From: Branchiostoma floridae
Lineage: Eukaryota; Chordata; Leptocardii; Amphioxiformes; Branchiostomatidae
DNA: 64,000 bases
Assembly: GCF_000003815.2 (NCBI RefSeq)
Contig: NC_049991.1
Span: forward strand, 4,365,298 to 4,429,297
Reading direction: 5' to 3'
The stretch's first letter is position 1, and each line of letters starts with the position of its first letter. This document shows positions 53,148 to 63,799 of the stretch, one piece after another. The notes beneath the pieces were generated by a model. The model was not told the DNA's origin. It did not search any database and saw nothing but the letters and a program-made list of their open reading frames with translations. Position numbers and translations under genes: made by a program.

Positions 53148-53515
53148 GAAATTGGGGGAGATGGTAGCGGGCGGAGGCAAAATTTCCTCGGAGGTATGTT
53201 AGACATGGTGCCGAAAAGCTGGCTTGTGTGGCCCCTGACTACAGTCCGTGTGATTTCGCCTGACTGAACCTAATTCAAGACGGCCTCCGGGGGAGATGGT
53301 AGCGGGCGGAGGCAAAATATCCTCGGGGGTATTTAGTTGACCTATTACCGAAGAGCTGGCTTGTCTGGGCCCTGACAACAGTGCGTGCGATTTCGCCTGA
53401 CTGGATCCATTTAAAATAGACTTGGGGGGAGAAGGTAGCGGGCGGAGGCAAAATTTCTTCGGGGATATGTTAGACCTGATGCCGAACAGCTGACTTGTGT
53501 GGGCCCTGACAACAT
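53148..53515. repeat. Three-unit ~130-140 bp tandem repeat
   Basis: Each unit has GGTAGCGGGCGGAGGCAAAA, then a TCCTCGGxGGTAT block, then CCGAAxAGCTGGCTTGTGT, then GCCTGACT-type sequence. Units begin near 53154, 53287 and 53427. Noncoding. Confidence 0.85.
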
Positions 53516-55682
53516 TCTTATGTTTTCACTGCTACTTCAGTCATATCAAATTTAGAAAAAATCATTTCCTTATTTATGAATGCTAATCTGCGAATAAAAG
53601 GTTTTCTTCTTGGTTCTTATTTTGAATTTGTTTCACCTCGGTAAAGCTTTTTATGGATTAAAATGATCTTTATATGAAATGCCATATCATTTAGGTCTTA
53701 CCATGATAAATAACCAAATCATCAACTTAAGAATAAAAAACCAGAACGACCAGTATTTGGTCCACAAACTGCAATTTATTGCCACCATATTGAAAAAGAA
53801 TACATATTATGGGCTAATAAAGAAAATCAGTAAATACTTCTGTCCAGATATTGTCTATTTTGCATGTTACTCACAACATTCTTGCTTCATGTCTGCGTAT
53901 TTGCTTATTCCAATGGTAGTCTTTTAGACCGCATCGGAACGTATAAACCATAAACATCGATGACAACAATTCACGTTCATATGAATCCATTCATATCTAA
54001 ACTCAAGTCGAAGTTGTTTAAGCTATGCTACCAGAAAATCATATCAAATTGAGTTAAAGTCTTGATATCTGCAAGAGAAGAGTATGCCTTTTTGATGTAA
54101 TATAGGTCTTGCCAAAACTAAAGGAAAACTAAATACACTGAAATTTGTATTCTTACTAAGTACGTTTTGGTCAGTAACTTGTGATAAACTAGCAGACTGT
54201 TCTTGACTAATAATACTCTGTAAGATAACGTTCTAACATAACCAATTATAATTATTTCATACCCTTAACACCAAAATTGATCTAGCTTTTGATACGTTAA
54301 AGGAAGTTAAAGTCAAAATTGTCCTTTTTAGATGGTTGTGCTGCTTATGTACATGTCTCTAAAACTGGTAGCAGTGTAGCTGTTTACCACGTGATTATCT
54401 AAATAAAATTTGATTCTTCAGAATTGGCAATAAATGAATGCTGCAACCTTGTTAAAGTAAGCACTTTGTAGGAAGTGAAGACTGGGGTCGAGTAAAGTTT
54501 TCCGTACAGAACTGAATTGACTTATTATTATCTTTTGTTATGTTTGTCTCTTTTGACATTGCTTGGTTATTAGATTTTTCTAGTGGTAAAAGCTTGGCGA
54601 TTTAATGTATATTTCTGAGATAAAGTTTTTGTTTCCATCCTTTGCATTTACATGTTACAGTCTCACTTCCTACAATGTATTGCTATTCTACAGTTTGTTT
54701 TCGGACCATTTTCTCCCTCAACCCACCATAATCTTTTTTTTTTTTTTGGAACGACAACAGGTCATGACCTCTCTCTATCCTTTCATCAGACCTCGATATA
54801 CATCTTTCTCACGCGGCGGCCATGATAGATCGAAACCGAGGCCAATGTGGAAAACAAAAGACTGTCCATCATAATAAGCAGTTCAACCAATGGTAGCAGG
54901 GCAATTAGGAAATCAACCAAACAGAGAATGCCTGCATGTCTGTCAAATGTCTGTCTGTTTTTATTATGCATCTCTTCAGGGATGCTACTCCAAACTTTTG
55001 ATGCATAACGCTAGTTATGATATTTAGTATTTGATCCTATATTGTGAAAATCTGTCTGTTTTTTGGGAAAACTAAATTTGAGCTAAAATTTAGAAATACG
55101 TTTTGTCTGTTTGCCTCATTGACCTCGTTTTCGATCTATCATGGCTGCCGTGTAGGAAAGGTGTATTGTCTTGTCTTATGGGAGTAAATTGTGCAATGTT
55201 AGACAAGTTAGAAAGTGCTTATGAAAAGGCTTATCATTGTAGCCAATTTAGTTTTGTTTCAAAGTAAGATGCTAACTTAATATTGTTTGATGCAGGCGAA
55301 ACGTTTCTTTAATGACACAATTTGAGATTGTTGGAATGTCGACCAAAATCTACTATTCTGTAGATATTAAAACTAATTTTTGATAGTTTTCAGCATTGAT
55401 TTACCCGTAATGTAGTTAAAACTACATTACTGGTATCGTGACAAAGGTTTTTCTTTTCTTTTTCAATGCACAACTGAACTCAAATGTTTAGACCCGCTCT
55501 TATTCTAGATGATGTCTCTTCTCCAAGCCCTCAAACACTTACATTTACGACTCTAAACACTGAACGTTTCCTTTTGTTTGAAAACGTCACTTTCAACCTC
55601 ACTGCTGTCGACACCGCTAACTAATTTAGAAGATATGTTTTAAAACATACAATGTAAGTAATGTATCTCCATACTCCTGCAG
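53516..55682. other. Intergenic AT-rich stretch with a weak inverted repeat
   Basis: CATGATAGATCGAAACCGAGG at 54821 is the inverted counterpart of CCTCGTTTTCGATCTATCATG at 55122. They may be the two ends of a ~330-bp inverted-repeat element around 54819-55146. No gene is supported. Confidence 0.4.
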
Positions 55683-56262
55683 TAGAGGTACAGTAGTGTG
55701 CAAGAAAATGAAATATCAGATACACCGAAGGCATCAAATGAACAGCGTCTAGTTTAGATGATCAGAAATCATCACCATTATGATACTTGATAAAGGAGGG
55801 TACAGTAGTGTGCAAGAAAATGGAGTATGAAATACACAGAAGGCACCAAATGAGCAGCCTCTAGTTTAGAAAATCAGAAAAGATTACAATAACGATACTT
55901 GATAAAGAAGGGTACAGTAGTGTGCACGAAAATGGAGTATGAGATATACAGAAGGCACCAAATGAGCAGCCTCTAGTTTAGAAAATCAGAAAATATTACA
56001 ATTACGATACTTGATAAAGGAGGGTACAGTAGTGCGCACGAAAATGGAGTAGGAGACACACAGAAGGCACCAAATGAGCAGCCTCTGGTTTAGAAGATCA
56101 GAAAAGATGACCATTATGATACTTGATACAGAAGGGTATAGAAGTGTGCAAGGAATTTAAAATGGAGTGTCAGATACACTGAATGCACCAAATGAACAGC
56201 CTCTAGTTTAGAAGATCAAAAAAGATCACCATTACGATACTTGATAAAGGAGGGGGGGAGAA
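55683..56262. repeat. ~115-bp tandem repeat, five units
   Basis: Each unit runs GGTACAGTAGTGTGCAAGAA, then AGAAGGCACCAAATGA, then GCAGCCTCTAGTTTAGAA, then ATACTTGATAAAGxAGG. Units start near 55686, 55800, 55913, 56024 and 56136. Units 2-4 are most alike. Noncoding. Confidence 0.9.
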
Positions 56263-57139
56263 GGCAAGTATCTGTTGAGACAACGTAGATTTGACGTAGG
56301 CCACAGAAAACTAGCTGTTGCAAATAGCGTCCATATCTAAAACTAAATGCAAGAAAAAGGGACTAGAGAGTTATTCGGAAAAAGTAAATGATAGGTATAA
56401 AGCTTTTCAATAAAAAATTCTCCTGACCTATAACTTCTGGTTATTGTTTGATGTATTCGACATATAAGATAACGACACTTGTTGCATATCATTAGGTAAT
56501 AAGTGTGCAAAAGTTTAATTGCTGTTGGTCACAATGAAATTAGTCTTTAAAAGCACTTTTTACACACCTCGTATATTGGGGACCCTGATAGAAACTTATA
56601 TGGCATTTATGGATATCTGTACGTTTGAAATTTAGGTCTTCTACAATAACCAGAAGGGGGCAGGCGAAATCCTAATTAAACTACCCTCGTAAGGCACACC
56701 AGGTTGAGTCTCATTGGACAGTTCTATCAGTTGCTGAGCGCTTCAAGCGATGAACAGCGCTGACTCTTATCAGCTTGGAATTTAGTCTGCAAAATAAAAC
56801 ATCAATTAGTTACAACTAGATCCAACAGAGTTAACTATGCTTTAAATAAAACATATCTACTCCTTTTTGCTCCAATTTTCCCGTGGTAGCTCTTCACGCG
56901 ATACTACATTTTCCTGATGTGTAAGTGATATAACCTCGTGGAATTATACCTCATACACTCTCTCAATGATAAACAGTAATATGACGAAAATGTAAGCATG
57001 CATTTTGGTTTTAAACATAAACTCACACTTTCACATCTATCAAAAAAAAATATGATTGTACTTAATATTTCGAACAGGTATCATAACAATTTAAAACATT
57101 TTCCTATTGTTTTAATATGGGTAACTAAACTTTGTTTAC
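56263..57139 (-). other. 3' end region of the F-type lectin gene
   Basis: It contains the candidate five-nucleotide coding end (56786-56782), reached through a good TTTTATTTTGCAG acceptor, with a possible 3' untranslated region below it. I did not find a convincing minus-strand AATAAA. No other feature is evident. Confidence 0.35.
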
Positions 57140-60100
57140 CGGATTCCTCTTCCTCAGCGGCCGGCTCCGGACAGGTCCACAGTCCGTCTTTTCCCAGGAA
57201 TGGCTTGTCTTCACCACTCTCTCCACATATCACCTCGTAGCACACTGTTTGATTCATCTCACAGATGCAGTTCTCTTCACCGTCATCAGATAACCAGGTG
57301 TCTCCTGCCTGTTGGACATAGCAATACGTTTATATGTGCATGTTAAACACTGGATTGCAAGGGATTGTTTGGAAATGGCAATGGAATTGAATGCAATAGG
57401 AAAGGCTTAACAACTTGTAGAGAACATAGCTCACCAGCATTATCAAAAACAAGCAAATTGAACATTACTAACAGGCCCCAAACAGCAAGCTTATTAGTAC
57501 TACTACTGTGTGATGTGAATAGGATTTATCTACATGTAGTAACTGCCGCACTACTGTACACACTAACCTGATGTTCTCCACAATCCTGGCCCTCGGTACC
57601 ACGCACTTCAGAGGTCCTCTTTCCGGTAACCGTACCTGAAAAATTAGAATTTTGATGTCTGTCTGTCTGTTTGTTTCTTCCTCTCTTTCTTTCAAGTAAC
57701 ATTAGTAATGGCCACACTGATTGCAGAAAGCAGAAAAACTGAAAAGAAATGTTTACAAACCTACCTTTATAAACTTCAACTTTGACACTCTAGGAACTAT
57801 GAACTACTATTATCGTAATAGACCTCGTTTTTTCTACTTACTCTATTATCTGTGCTTAATTACAGCTATGGTGGTTAGTGACGGAAGTCTGCATTTTGTA
57901 GACATCTGACATGTAGTCATCTATTGACTATTTCCAATAGTTTTCAGATCGGTAGCTAAACTTTGTTTACCGGATTCCTCTTCCTCAGCGGCCGGCTCCG
58001 GACAGGTCCAAAGTCCGTCTTTTCCCAGGAATGGCTTGTCTTCACCACTCTCTCCACATATCACCTCGTAGCACACTGTTTGATTCATCTCACAGATGCA
58101 GTTCTTTTCACCGTCATCAGATAACCAGGTGTCTCCTGCCTGTTGGACATAGCAATACGTTTATATGTGCATGTTAAACACTGGATTGCAAGGGATTGTT
58201 TGGAAATGGCAATGCACAAGCATGGAATTGAATGCAATAGAAAAGGCTTAACAACTTGTAGAGAACAGAGCTTACCGGCATTATCAAAAACAAGCAAATA
58301 AACAATAAATTGAACATTACTAGCAGGTCCCAAACAGCAAGCTTAGTACAAGTGAGATGTGATTCTTCTTTATCTACATGTAGTTACTGCCGCACTACTG
58401 TACACACTATCCTGATGTTCTTCACAGCCCTGGCTAGTCAGCTGGGAATCTGCTTTATCTACATGTAGTTACTGCCGCACTACTGTGCACACTAACCTGA
58501 TGTTCTTCACTGCCCTGGCTAGTCAGCTGGGAATCTGCTTTATCTACATGTAGTAACTACCGCACTACTGTACACACTATCCTGATGTTCTTCACAGCCC
58601 TGGCTAGTCAGAAGGGAATCTGCTTTATCTACATGTAGTAACTGCCGCACTACGTACTGTGCACACTAACCTGATGTTCTTCACAGCCTTGGCTAGTCAG
58701 ATGGGAATCTGCTTTATCTACATGTAGTAACTGCCGCACTACTGTATACACTAACCTGATGTTCTCCACAATCCTGGCCCTCGGTACCACGCACTTCAGA
58801 GGTCCTCTTTCTGGTCACCGTACCTGAAAAATTAGAATGTTGATGTCTGTCTGTCTGTCTGTCCCCTTCCTCTCTCTCTCTTTCATTTGACCTTTAAAGG
58901 GTCATAACGATTGAAGAAAACATAAAAGATGAAAAGAAATTTTTACAAACATACCTTCATAAACTTCAACTTCACAGATTGACAAGGTACGGCTGTTGCC
59001 AGGCAGACGGATCCCCACATATCGCCCTCTTATCCCGTTACAGTTGGTGGCAATCTTATTCTTCTTATCATATGGTAGGAAAATAACACTGCCGCAGTGT
59101 CGGTTACGGTCTACGCGTTCTTCGTTTCCAACATATAGCTCGAAGAGGTCAAGTCGCTGTCCTGTCTTGTCCTGGCGGTTGATGATGACCACCCACCGGA
59201 CACTGACTTCGGTACCAAGGTCTACTCGCAACCAAGGGTTCGACTGCGCCGGAGTGGACGTGCAGCACAAGCTATCCCAGTCCGGGTCCCTACAACCGTC
59301 AGTCGCTCGGGAGGCAACCCCTTTATATGCGACCTTTGACTGGACAGTTGGTTTTCCCCAAGCTAAATTTGTAGCTGTAAGAAAATAAAACACGACAACA
59401 GGACAACGTAAGTAACAACACACAGAGATACTGAAAAACATGCTTGAGTACAACTATGACCAGTTCAAAGGATTTAAAGCTACAGCTCTAGATGAGCATT
59501 CAGGCCTTCAGTTAAGAAGACTGTGATGTAATAGTGAGGAAAAAAACTTCTTGAGGGAACAAATCCAACGGTTAAGTTGTCCAAATGATTGCTTTCATCA
59601 TTACAATGTTTGTCTAAATCTGCCTTACTCACCTGCATAAACCTCCACTTCGCACAGCGATAGGATTCGACTCTTTCCCGGGAGTTTGATGCCCACGTAC
59701 CTGCCCTTCATCCCGCGGCAGTGGACAACATGCTCGGTATCTGTCGGGCAGAAGCGATGATGCCCGCCGCACCTCGGGTTCCTAGTCACGTCAGTGCTGT
59801 CCCCAACGTGGAGGTCGAAAGGCGTGATGTGCTCCATCAAAGAGTCTCGACGGTTGACGATGGTGACGTGGTCGACAGTGACCGAATATCCCAAATCAAC
59901 ATACCAATATGGGTCGTCTTCTTCGTATGTTTTTGTACAAAAACTGCTTGGAGTTTTGGGACTTCTGTTTCCGTCGATAGCTAGACCGGGGGATCCCATG
60001 GAGTCAACACTAGACTGAAACGCAGCTCTTCTTAATGCAATGTTTGGGTCAGCAGCGTGAGCTGTAAATAACAATTTAGTGCATACGGTTTCATTGTACG

Positions 60101-62184
60101 TCCCGAGGAGAGGTCAGAGTCAAGGAAGAGAACACATTAACATTAACATTAACATTAACATATTATTATTATTAAAAGTTTTTTCGAAAGGAAAAAGAAT
60201 GCCTTGTTGAAATTCTATTACTTTCTCATATATACTCCTCAGTTTACCTAAATGTTCATGATTTCCCCTATATTTGCCTGCTTTCCCCTATATTGTCCTG
60301 CTTCCTAATATACTGCCCTACTTAATCTCCTGCATTGTCCTGCTTTCTAATATATTGTCCTATTTCTCCTATATTTCTCCATCTAGGGTACAGATCACAG
60401 GCAGGGCGACTCGCAATAACCACAAACTGTTACTGCCAGAAAGCTAAAACCAATTGGTTTCTAAATTCCTGTATTCCATGCCTGACACGCCTCATTAATC
60501 AATATGGTTAGTGATTTTTTCTTTTAATATGTTTACAAGCTACATATCTGTTTTAGCTAATATCTGTCTCACACGAATTATGCAAATGGTGCTCTGTTGT
60601 GAATACTTTATGTATTATACTGTTCAGTACTGATCTAGCCTGATGCCCAATGAACCCTTACGTACTAGAGTATCTCCAATCTAAGGTAATTATAGCCTCC
60701 TAATGATACAACTCATAAGTTCCCTTCATTTGCCGCCACGGATCCATAGTATTTTCTCATTACTTGTGCAATTGCCTATCAAAATCCTACTCTATCTCAG
60801 TTACGTATGTTATATGTTGGAGAGTCCAACTTGATTTATAAAACTTCTTATTATGCAATTATTTTACCCCCTGATTTGCATCTAAAAAGTAATAATCATC
60901 ATTGGTCAACAACTTCTCTTTTCAAGCTCTCAAATTAAGCTACATCGATAACCTTATTGGCGAAGGTATTTGTATTCTATTAAGACCCCAGCTAATAAAC
61001 TTTATGGATGACACCCTCTTTAGACTGCAAAAATAGTAAGTAAAGGAGAAATAAAACAGCATGGCTACATTTTAGAAACAGACACCATGAACGTTGTAAC
61101 AAGAATTAAAGGGACAATACATGGCATCACTGCTAACAATGCATTCATTCTAGATCTTGTACATCAAGACAGGTACTGGTGTAGTAAAAGTGACCTAGTG
61201 TTTTCAACTAGTATCACTAATACCGGTTTTCCACTAGGGCGGCGCTCTCAATGCGCTCCCTCTGCGATCTGAAACTGACAATAACGCGCAAAAAGCGCTC
61301 TGGGATCACCAAGGTCGCCATGGAAGCGCGCAGAGAGCGCGGTGGGATAGCCATGATCGCCATGGAAGCGCGCAGAGAGCGCGGTGGGAGCTCCAAGGTC
61401 GCCATGGAAGCGCGCGGAGAGCGCGGTAAGTGCTCCAAGGTCGTCATGGAAGCGCGCAGAGAGCGCGGTGGGATCGCCGTGGTCGTCATGGAAGCGCGCA
61501 GAGAGCGCGGTGGGAGCTCCAAGGTCGCCATGGAAGCGCGCGGAGAGCGCGGTAAGTGCTCCAAGGTCGTCATGGAAGCGCGCAGAGAGCGCGGTGGGAT
61601 CGCCGTGGTCGCCATGGAAGCGCGCAGAGAGCGCGGTGGGAGCTCCAAGGTCGGCATGGAAGCGCGCAGAGAGCGCGGTGGGAGCTCCAAGGTCATCATG
61701 GAAGCGCGCAGAGAGCGCGGCGGGATCGCCGTGGTCGCCATGGAAGCGCGCAGAGAGCGCGGTGGGAGCTCCAAGGTCGCCATGGAAGCGCGCAGAGAGC
61801 GCGGTGGGTGCTCCAAGGTCGCCATGGAAGCGCGCAGAGAGCGCGGTGGGATCGCCAAGGTCGCCATGGAAGCGCGCAGAGATGGCCATGGCCATGGCCT
61901 TATGCTTAGATTATTGTTAAAGTTCATCGTCAAGGCTTTTACATTGTTGACCACCTCTTTCAAACGGGCTTCTTCTTATCATGAAATAATAATATCCTAC
62001 ATACCTGAGTCACAGATAAGGTCGATTCCAGTCCATTGTCCATCATTGCAGGTCTTTTCGCTGCTGCCAGAGGCTTGAGTGAACCCTGTAGTGCACTCGT
62101 ACGTACATTTCTCTCCGTGTAGGTAGGGGGAGGAACAGGCGCTCCTGATTGTGTTCGCTTGGGTCGGTGGCTCGGGGCAGCCCC
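56782..62184 (-). CDS. F-type lectin gene (CCP, 2x FTP, 2x VWC-like), 5' incomplete
   Basis: Exons in transcript order on the minus strand: 62184-62005, 60061-59633, 59374-58955, 58823-58756, 58139-57971, 57635-57568, 57308-57140, and a candidate last exon 56786-56782. All phases agree, giving 502 codons including the stop after an initial split codon. Every domain exon sits between phase-1 introns, the signature of shuffled extracellular modules. The product is probably a secreted or surface fucose-type lectin. The first exon with signal peptide lies upstream of 62184 and was not found; 62185-63379 and the gap at 63380-63643 or sequence beyond the window may hold it. Confidence 0.8.
57140..57308 (-). 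CDS. Exon B, copy 2: VWC-like
   Basis: 169 nt, phase 0 in and 1 out; it reads TWLSDDGEENCICEMN and onward as in copy 1. The donor is ATCCG/GTAAAC. What follows is less certain: a candidate terminal exon at 56786 (acceptor TTTTGCAG) reads AC-TAA, giving Asp then stop. Confidence 0.7.
57568..57635 (-). CDS. Exon A, copy 2 (68 nt)
   Basis: Almost identical to exon A copy 1, with the same splice sites and phases. The flanking intron sequence is also duplicated, so the A-B pair and its introns were copied recently as a block. Confidence 0.75.
57971..58139 (-). CDS. Exon B, copy 1: VWC-like
   Basis: 169 nt, phase 0 in and 1 out. It reads AGDTWLSDDGEKNCICEMN, then VCYEVICGESG, then GLWTCPEPAAEEEESG. 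The W, C-x-C and C-x4-C spacing recalls a partial von Willebrand type C module; assignment is tentative. It ends in an acidic strip. It is nearly identical to copy 2, differing mainly by Lys for Glu before NCIC. Confidence 0.7.
58395..58755 (-). repeat. Four ~88-bp tandem units, each a mini-exon-like relic of exon A
   Basis: On the minus strand each unit reads GATAAAGCAG, then an open 41-nt stretch (D-S-x-L-T-S-Q-G-C/S-E-E-H-Q in exon A's frame), then CATCAG followed by GTTAGTG or GATAGTG. The C-terminal words match exon A (GQDCGEHQ). Two units keep a GT donor and two have GA. Phases (1 in, 0 out) equal those of exon A. They may be alternative mini-exons or decayed copies. Confidence 0.6.
58756..58823 (-). 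CDS. Exon A, copy 1 (68 nt)
   Basis: Phase 1 in and 0 out; it reads GTVTRKRTSEVRGTEGQ then DCGEHQ. The acceptor is TTTTTCAG and the donor CATCAG/GTTAGT. It is nearly identical to exon A copy 2 (57568-57635). It connects FTP2 to the VWC-like exon. Confidence 0.75.
58955..59374 (-). CDS. F-type lectin (FTP) domain 2
   Basis: 420 nt, phase 1 in and out. It reads NLAWGKPTVQSK, then ATDGCRDPDW, then NPWLRVDLG, then IINRQDKTGQRLD, then GRYVGIRLPG and LSICEVEVYEG. R-Q-D-K-T-G-Q-R satisfies the R-x-D-x4-R part of the fucose motif. I could not identify the upstream His with confidence, since the corresponding position appears to be Ser or Thr. The intron between the FTP exons (59375-59632) shows nothing notable. 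Confidence 0.9.
59633..60061 (-). CDS. F-type lectin (FTP) domain 1
   Basis: 429 nt, phase 1 in and out. It reads NIALRRAAFQSS, then LAIDGNRSP, then DPYWYVDLG, then VTIVNRRDS, then GRYVGIKLPG and LSLCEVEVYAG: a complete F5/8C-related fucolectin fold. The sugar-binding R-x-D-x4-R/K motif known for F-type lectins reads RRDSLMEH, with the last basic residue replaced by His, so fucose binding is doubtful. Confidence 0.9.
60062..61240. other. Large intron of the F-type lectin gene, left part
   Basis: It contains an (ATTAAC)n/(TTA)n microsatellite at 60138-60171 and loose ~20-bp repeats (CCTATATTGTCCTGCTTTC) at about 60230-60385. The latter recur on the far side of the CCP exon at 62545-62630. No exon is supported here. 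Confidence 0.5.
61290..61885. repeat. 42-bp minisatellite with 126-bp higher-order period
   Basis: About 14 copies of a 42-bp unit (GCGCGCAGAGAGCGCGGTGG, then a variable 9-12 nt block, then AAGGTCGCCATGGAA). The variable block cycles in order: GATCGCC, GAGCTCC, GTGCTCC. Because 42 is a multiple of 3, frames on both strands stay open for over 200 codons. It lies between the CCP and FTP1 exons of the minus gene and is read as intronic repeat, not a gene. Confidence 0.9.
62005..62184 (-). CDS. CCP/sushi domain exon
   Basis: 180 nt, phase 1 in and out. It reads GCPEPPTQANTIRSACSS, then GEKCTYECTTGFTQASG, then KTCNDGQWTGIDLICDSG: four cysteines plus the conserved Trp of a complement control module. 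The donor is TCAG/GTATGT. Confidence 0.9.
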
Positions 62185-63379
62185 CTGGTGTCGGTGAAAA
62201 CAAATAGAAATACCCGATTTTAAAACCGTTACGAGGAGGTGGAAAAGAATTAACTTTTGGGTTGCGTTGTCAACCGACAACCCTCTAATGATGATCACCT
62301 ACGTTTATCTGCCTGATAATTTCCTTAATATGTGATTTACTAAAGATGTCCAATGATGGCAACTTTCACATTTACCGACGCGTATCAAGAAAAAGCCAAG
62401 TGAATCAACATAGGATGCATTACTACGTTCTCACAGGAGAATTGTGGCATTTTGATTTGTTTACATTTCATAATGTAGGGATTTTGCTGGCAGATATGTC
62501 CCTCCAGCAACCCAGTCTAATGTAATTAAGATGCTTGTAAAACACCTGCTTTCTTCCACATTGTCCTGCTTTCTTCTGTATTATCCTGCACACTCCTACA
62601 TTGTCCTGACTTTCCTATACTGCCCTGCGTATGACTGATTGTTTCTGTCATACATTTTGTTGTGCCGTAAGTCGCTAAAGAAGCTTACCCAGCAACGTCG
62701 ACAGTGATCTGGATCCTTATAATGATTTTATATCAGAACTTTATTGCACGACAATTGTACATCGTACAAAGTACGGCAACAACTATTTCATATGTATAGA
62801 GCTTGAGATTGAAGAAGTGGTCGGGCACGCTAAGGCTCTATCCCGCCAGGTTGTCTAACCCACCCCGTGGGCTGTTAATTGTTGAACAAATCTAATGGAT
62901 GGGCCATGGCTCAGGCCAAGCTTAATTAGCCTTATAGTAGCATTAAGTAGCTAGCCGTGACGACTCCATACACCGCATTTGTTTACTATATCACCGTTAG
63001 TAGCCTTTCACACAATAAAAGTGATGCAACAGCAGGAGGAGCAGTGTCAAGTCAATTAGTTATGCTTTGCAAAGGCAACAACGCTCGGATTTTCAAAAGA
63101 AACTTACTGAACGCACAGCCGTAAATTTCAACCCTCATACTCATATAGGTGTAATAGGTCTGAGGCAAAAAACGCACAAAACGAGCTTGAATGGGGTTGT
63201 CCAATGTGTTTCTTACAGGGTGGGTCCTGTCATAATTGCCTGGAAATACCTAGACGGTAAACAAATAATCAATGTGAGTTTTTTTTTCTCTTTTGCATAA
63301 TACATTCAGCTCGTCACCACACAAATGACAGATGGAACCAATATCATTAGCAAGTTAAATACAACACGTTCTCCATCGG
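62185..63379. other. Upstream part of the minus-strand gene, no exon found
   Basis: CCTGCTTTCTTCCACATTGT-type short repeats occur at 62545-62630. A search by eye for a signal-peptide exon with phase-1 donor on the minus strand found none. Sequence from 63380 to 63643 is N. Confidence 0.35.
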
Positions 63380-63799
63380 NNNNNNNNNNNNNNNNNNNNN
63401 NNNNNNNNNNNNNNNNNNNNNNNNNNNNNNNNNNNNNNNNNNNNNNNNNNNNNNNNNNNNNNNNNNNNNNNNNNNNNNNNNNNNNNNNNNNNNNNNNNNN
63501 NNNNNNNNNNNNNNNNNNNNNNNNNNNNNNNNNNNNNNNNNNNNNNNNNNNNNNNNNNNNNNNNNNNNNNNNNNNNNNNNNNNNNNNNNNNNNNNNNNNN
63601 NNNNNNNNNNNNNNNNNNNNNNNNNNNNNNNNNNNNNNNNNNNTACGTACAATGTAAGAAGGGCAGATACAAATTAGTCTTGATTACGTATACTAGTCAC
63701 TGATACGAGGTCACATTGTGCAGAGTGAAATGTCCCCCATTGCATCAAATCTATTAGATTCAGAGCTAGATACAGCCGTGTTCATCAACATATGATAAA

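Noticed and set aside
61251-62078. 275-codon plus-strand and 248-codon minus-strand open frames as genes
   Set aside because: They are produced by a 42-bp minisatellite whose length is a multiple of three, so several frames on both strands stay open. They also overlap an intron and exon of the minus-strand lectin gene.
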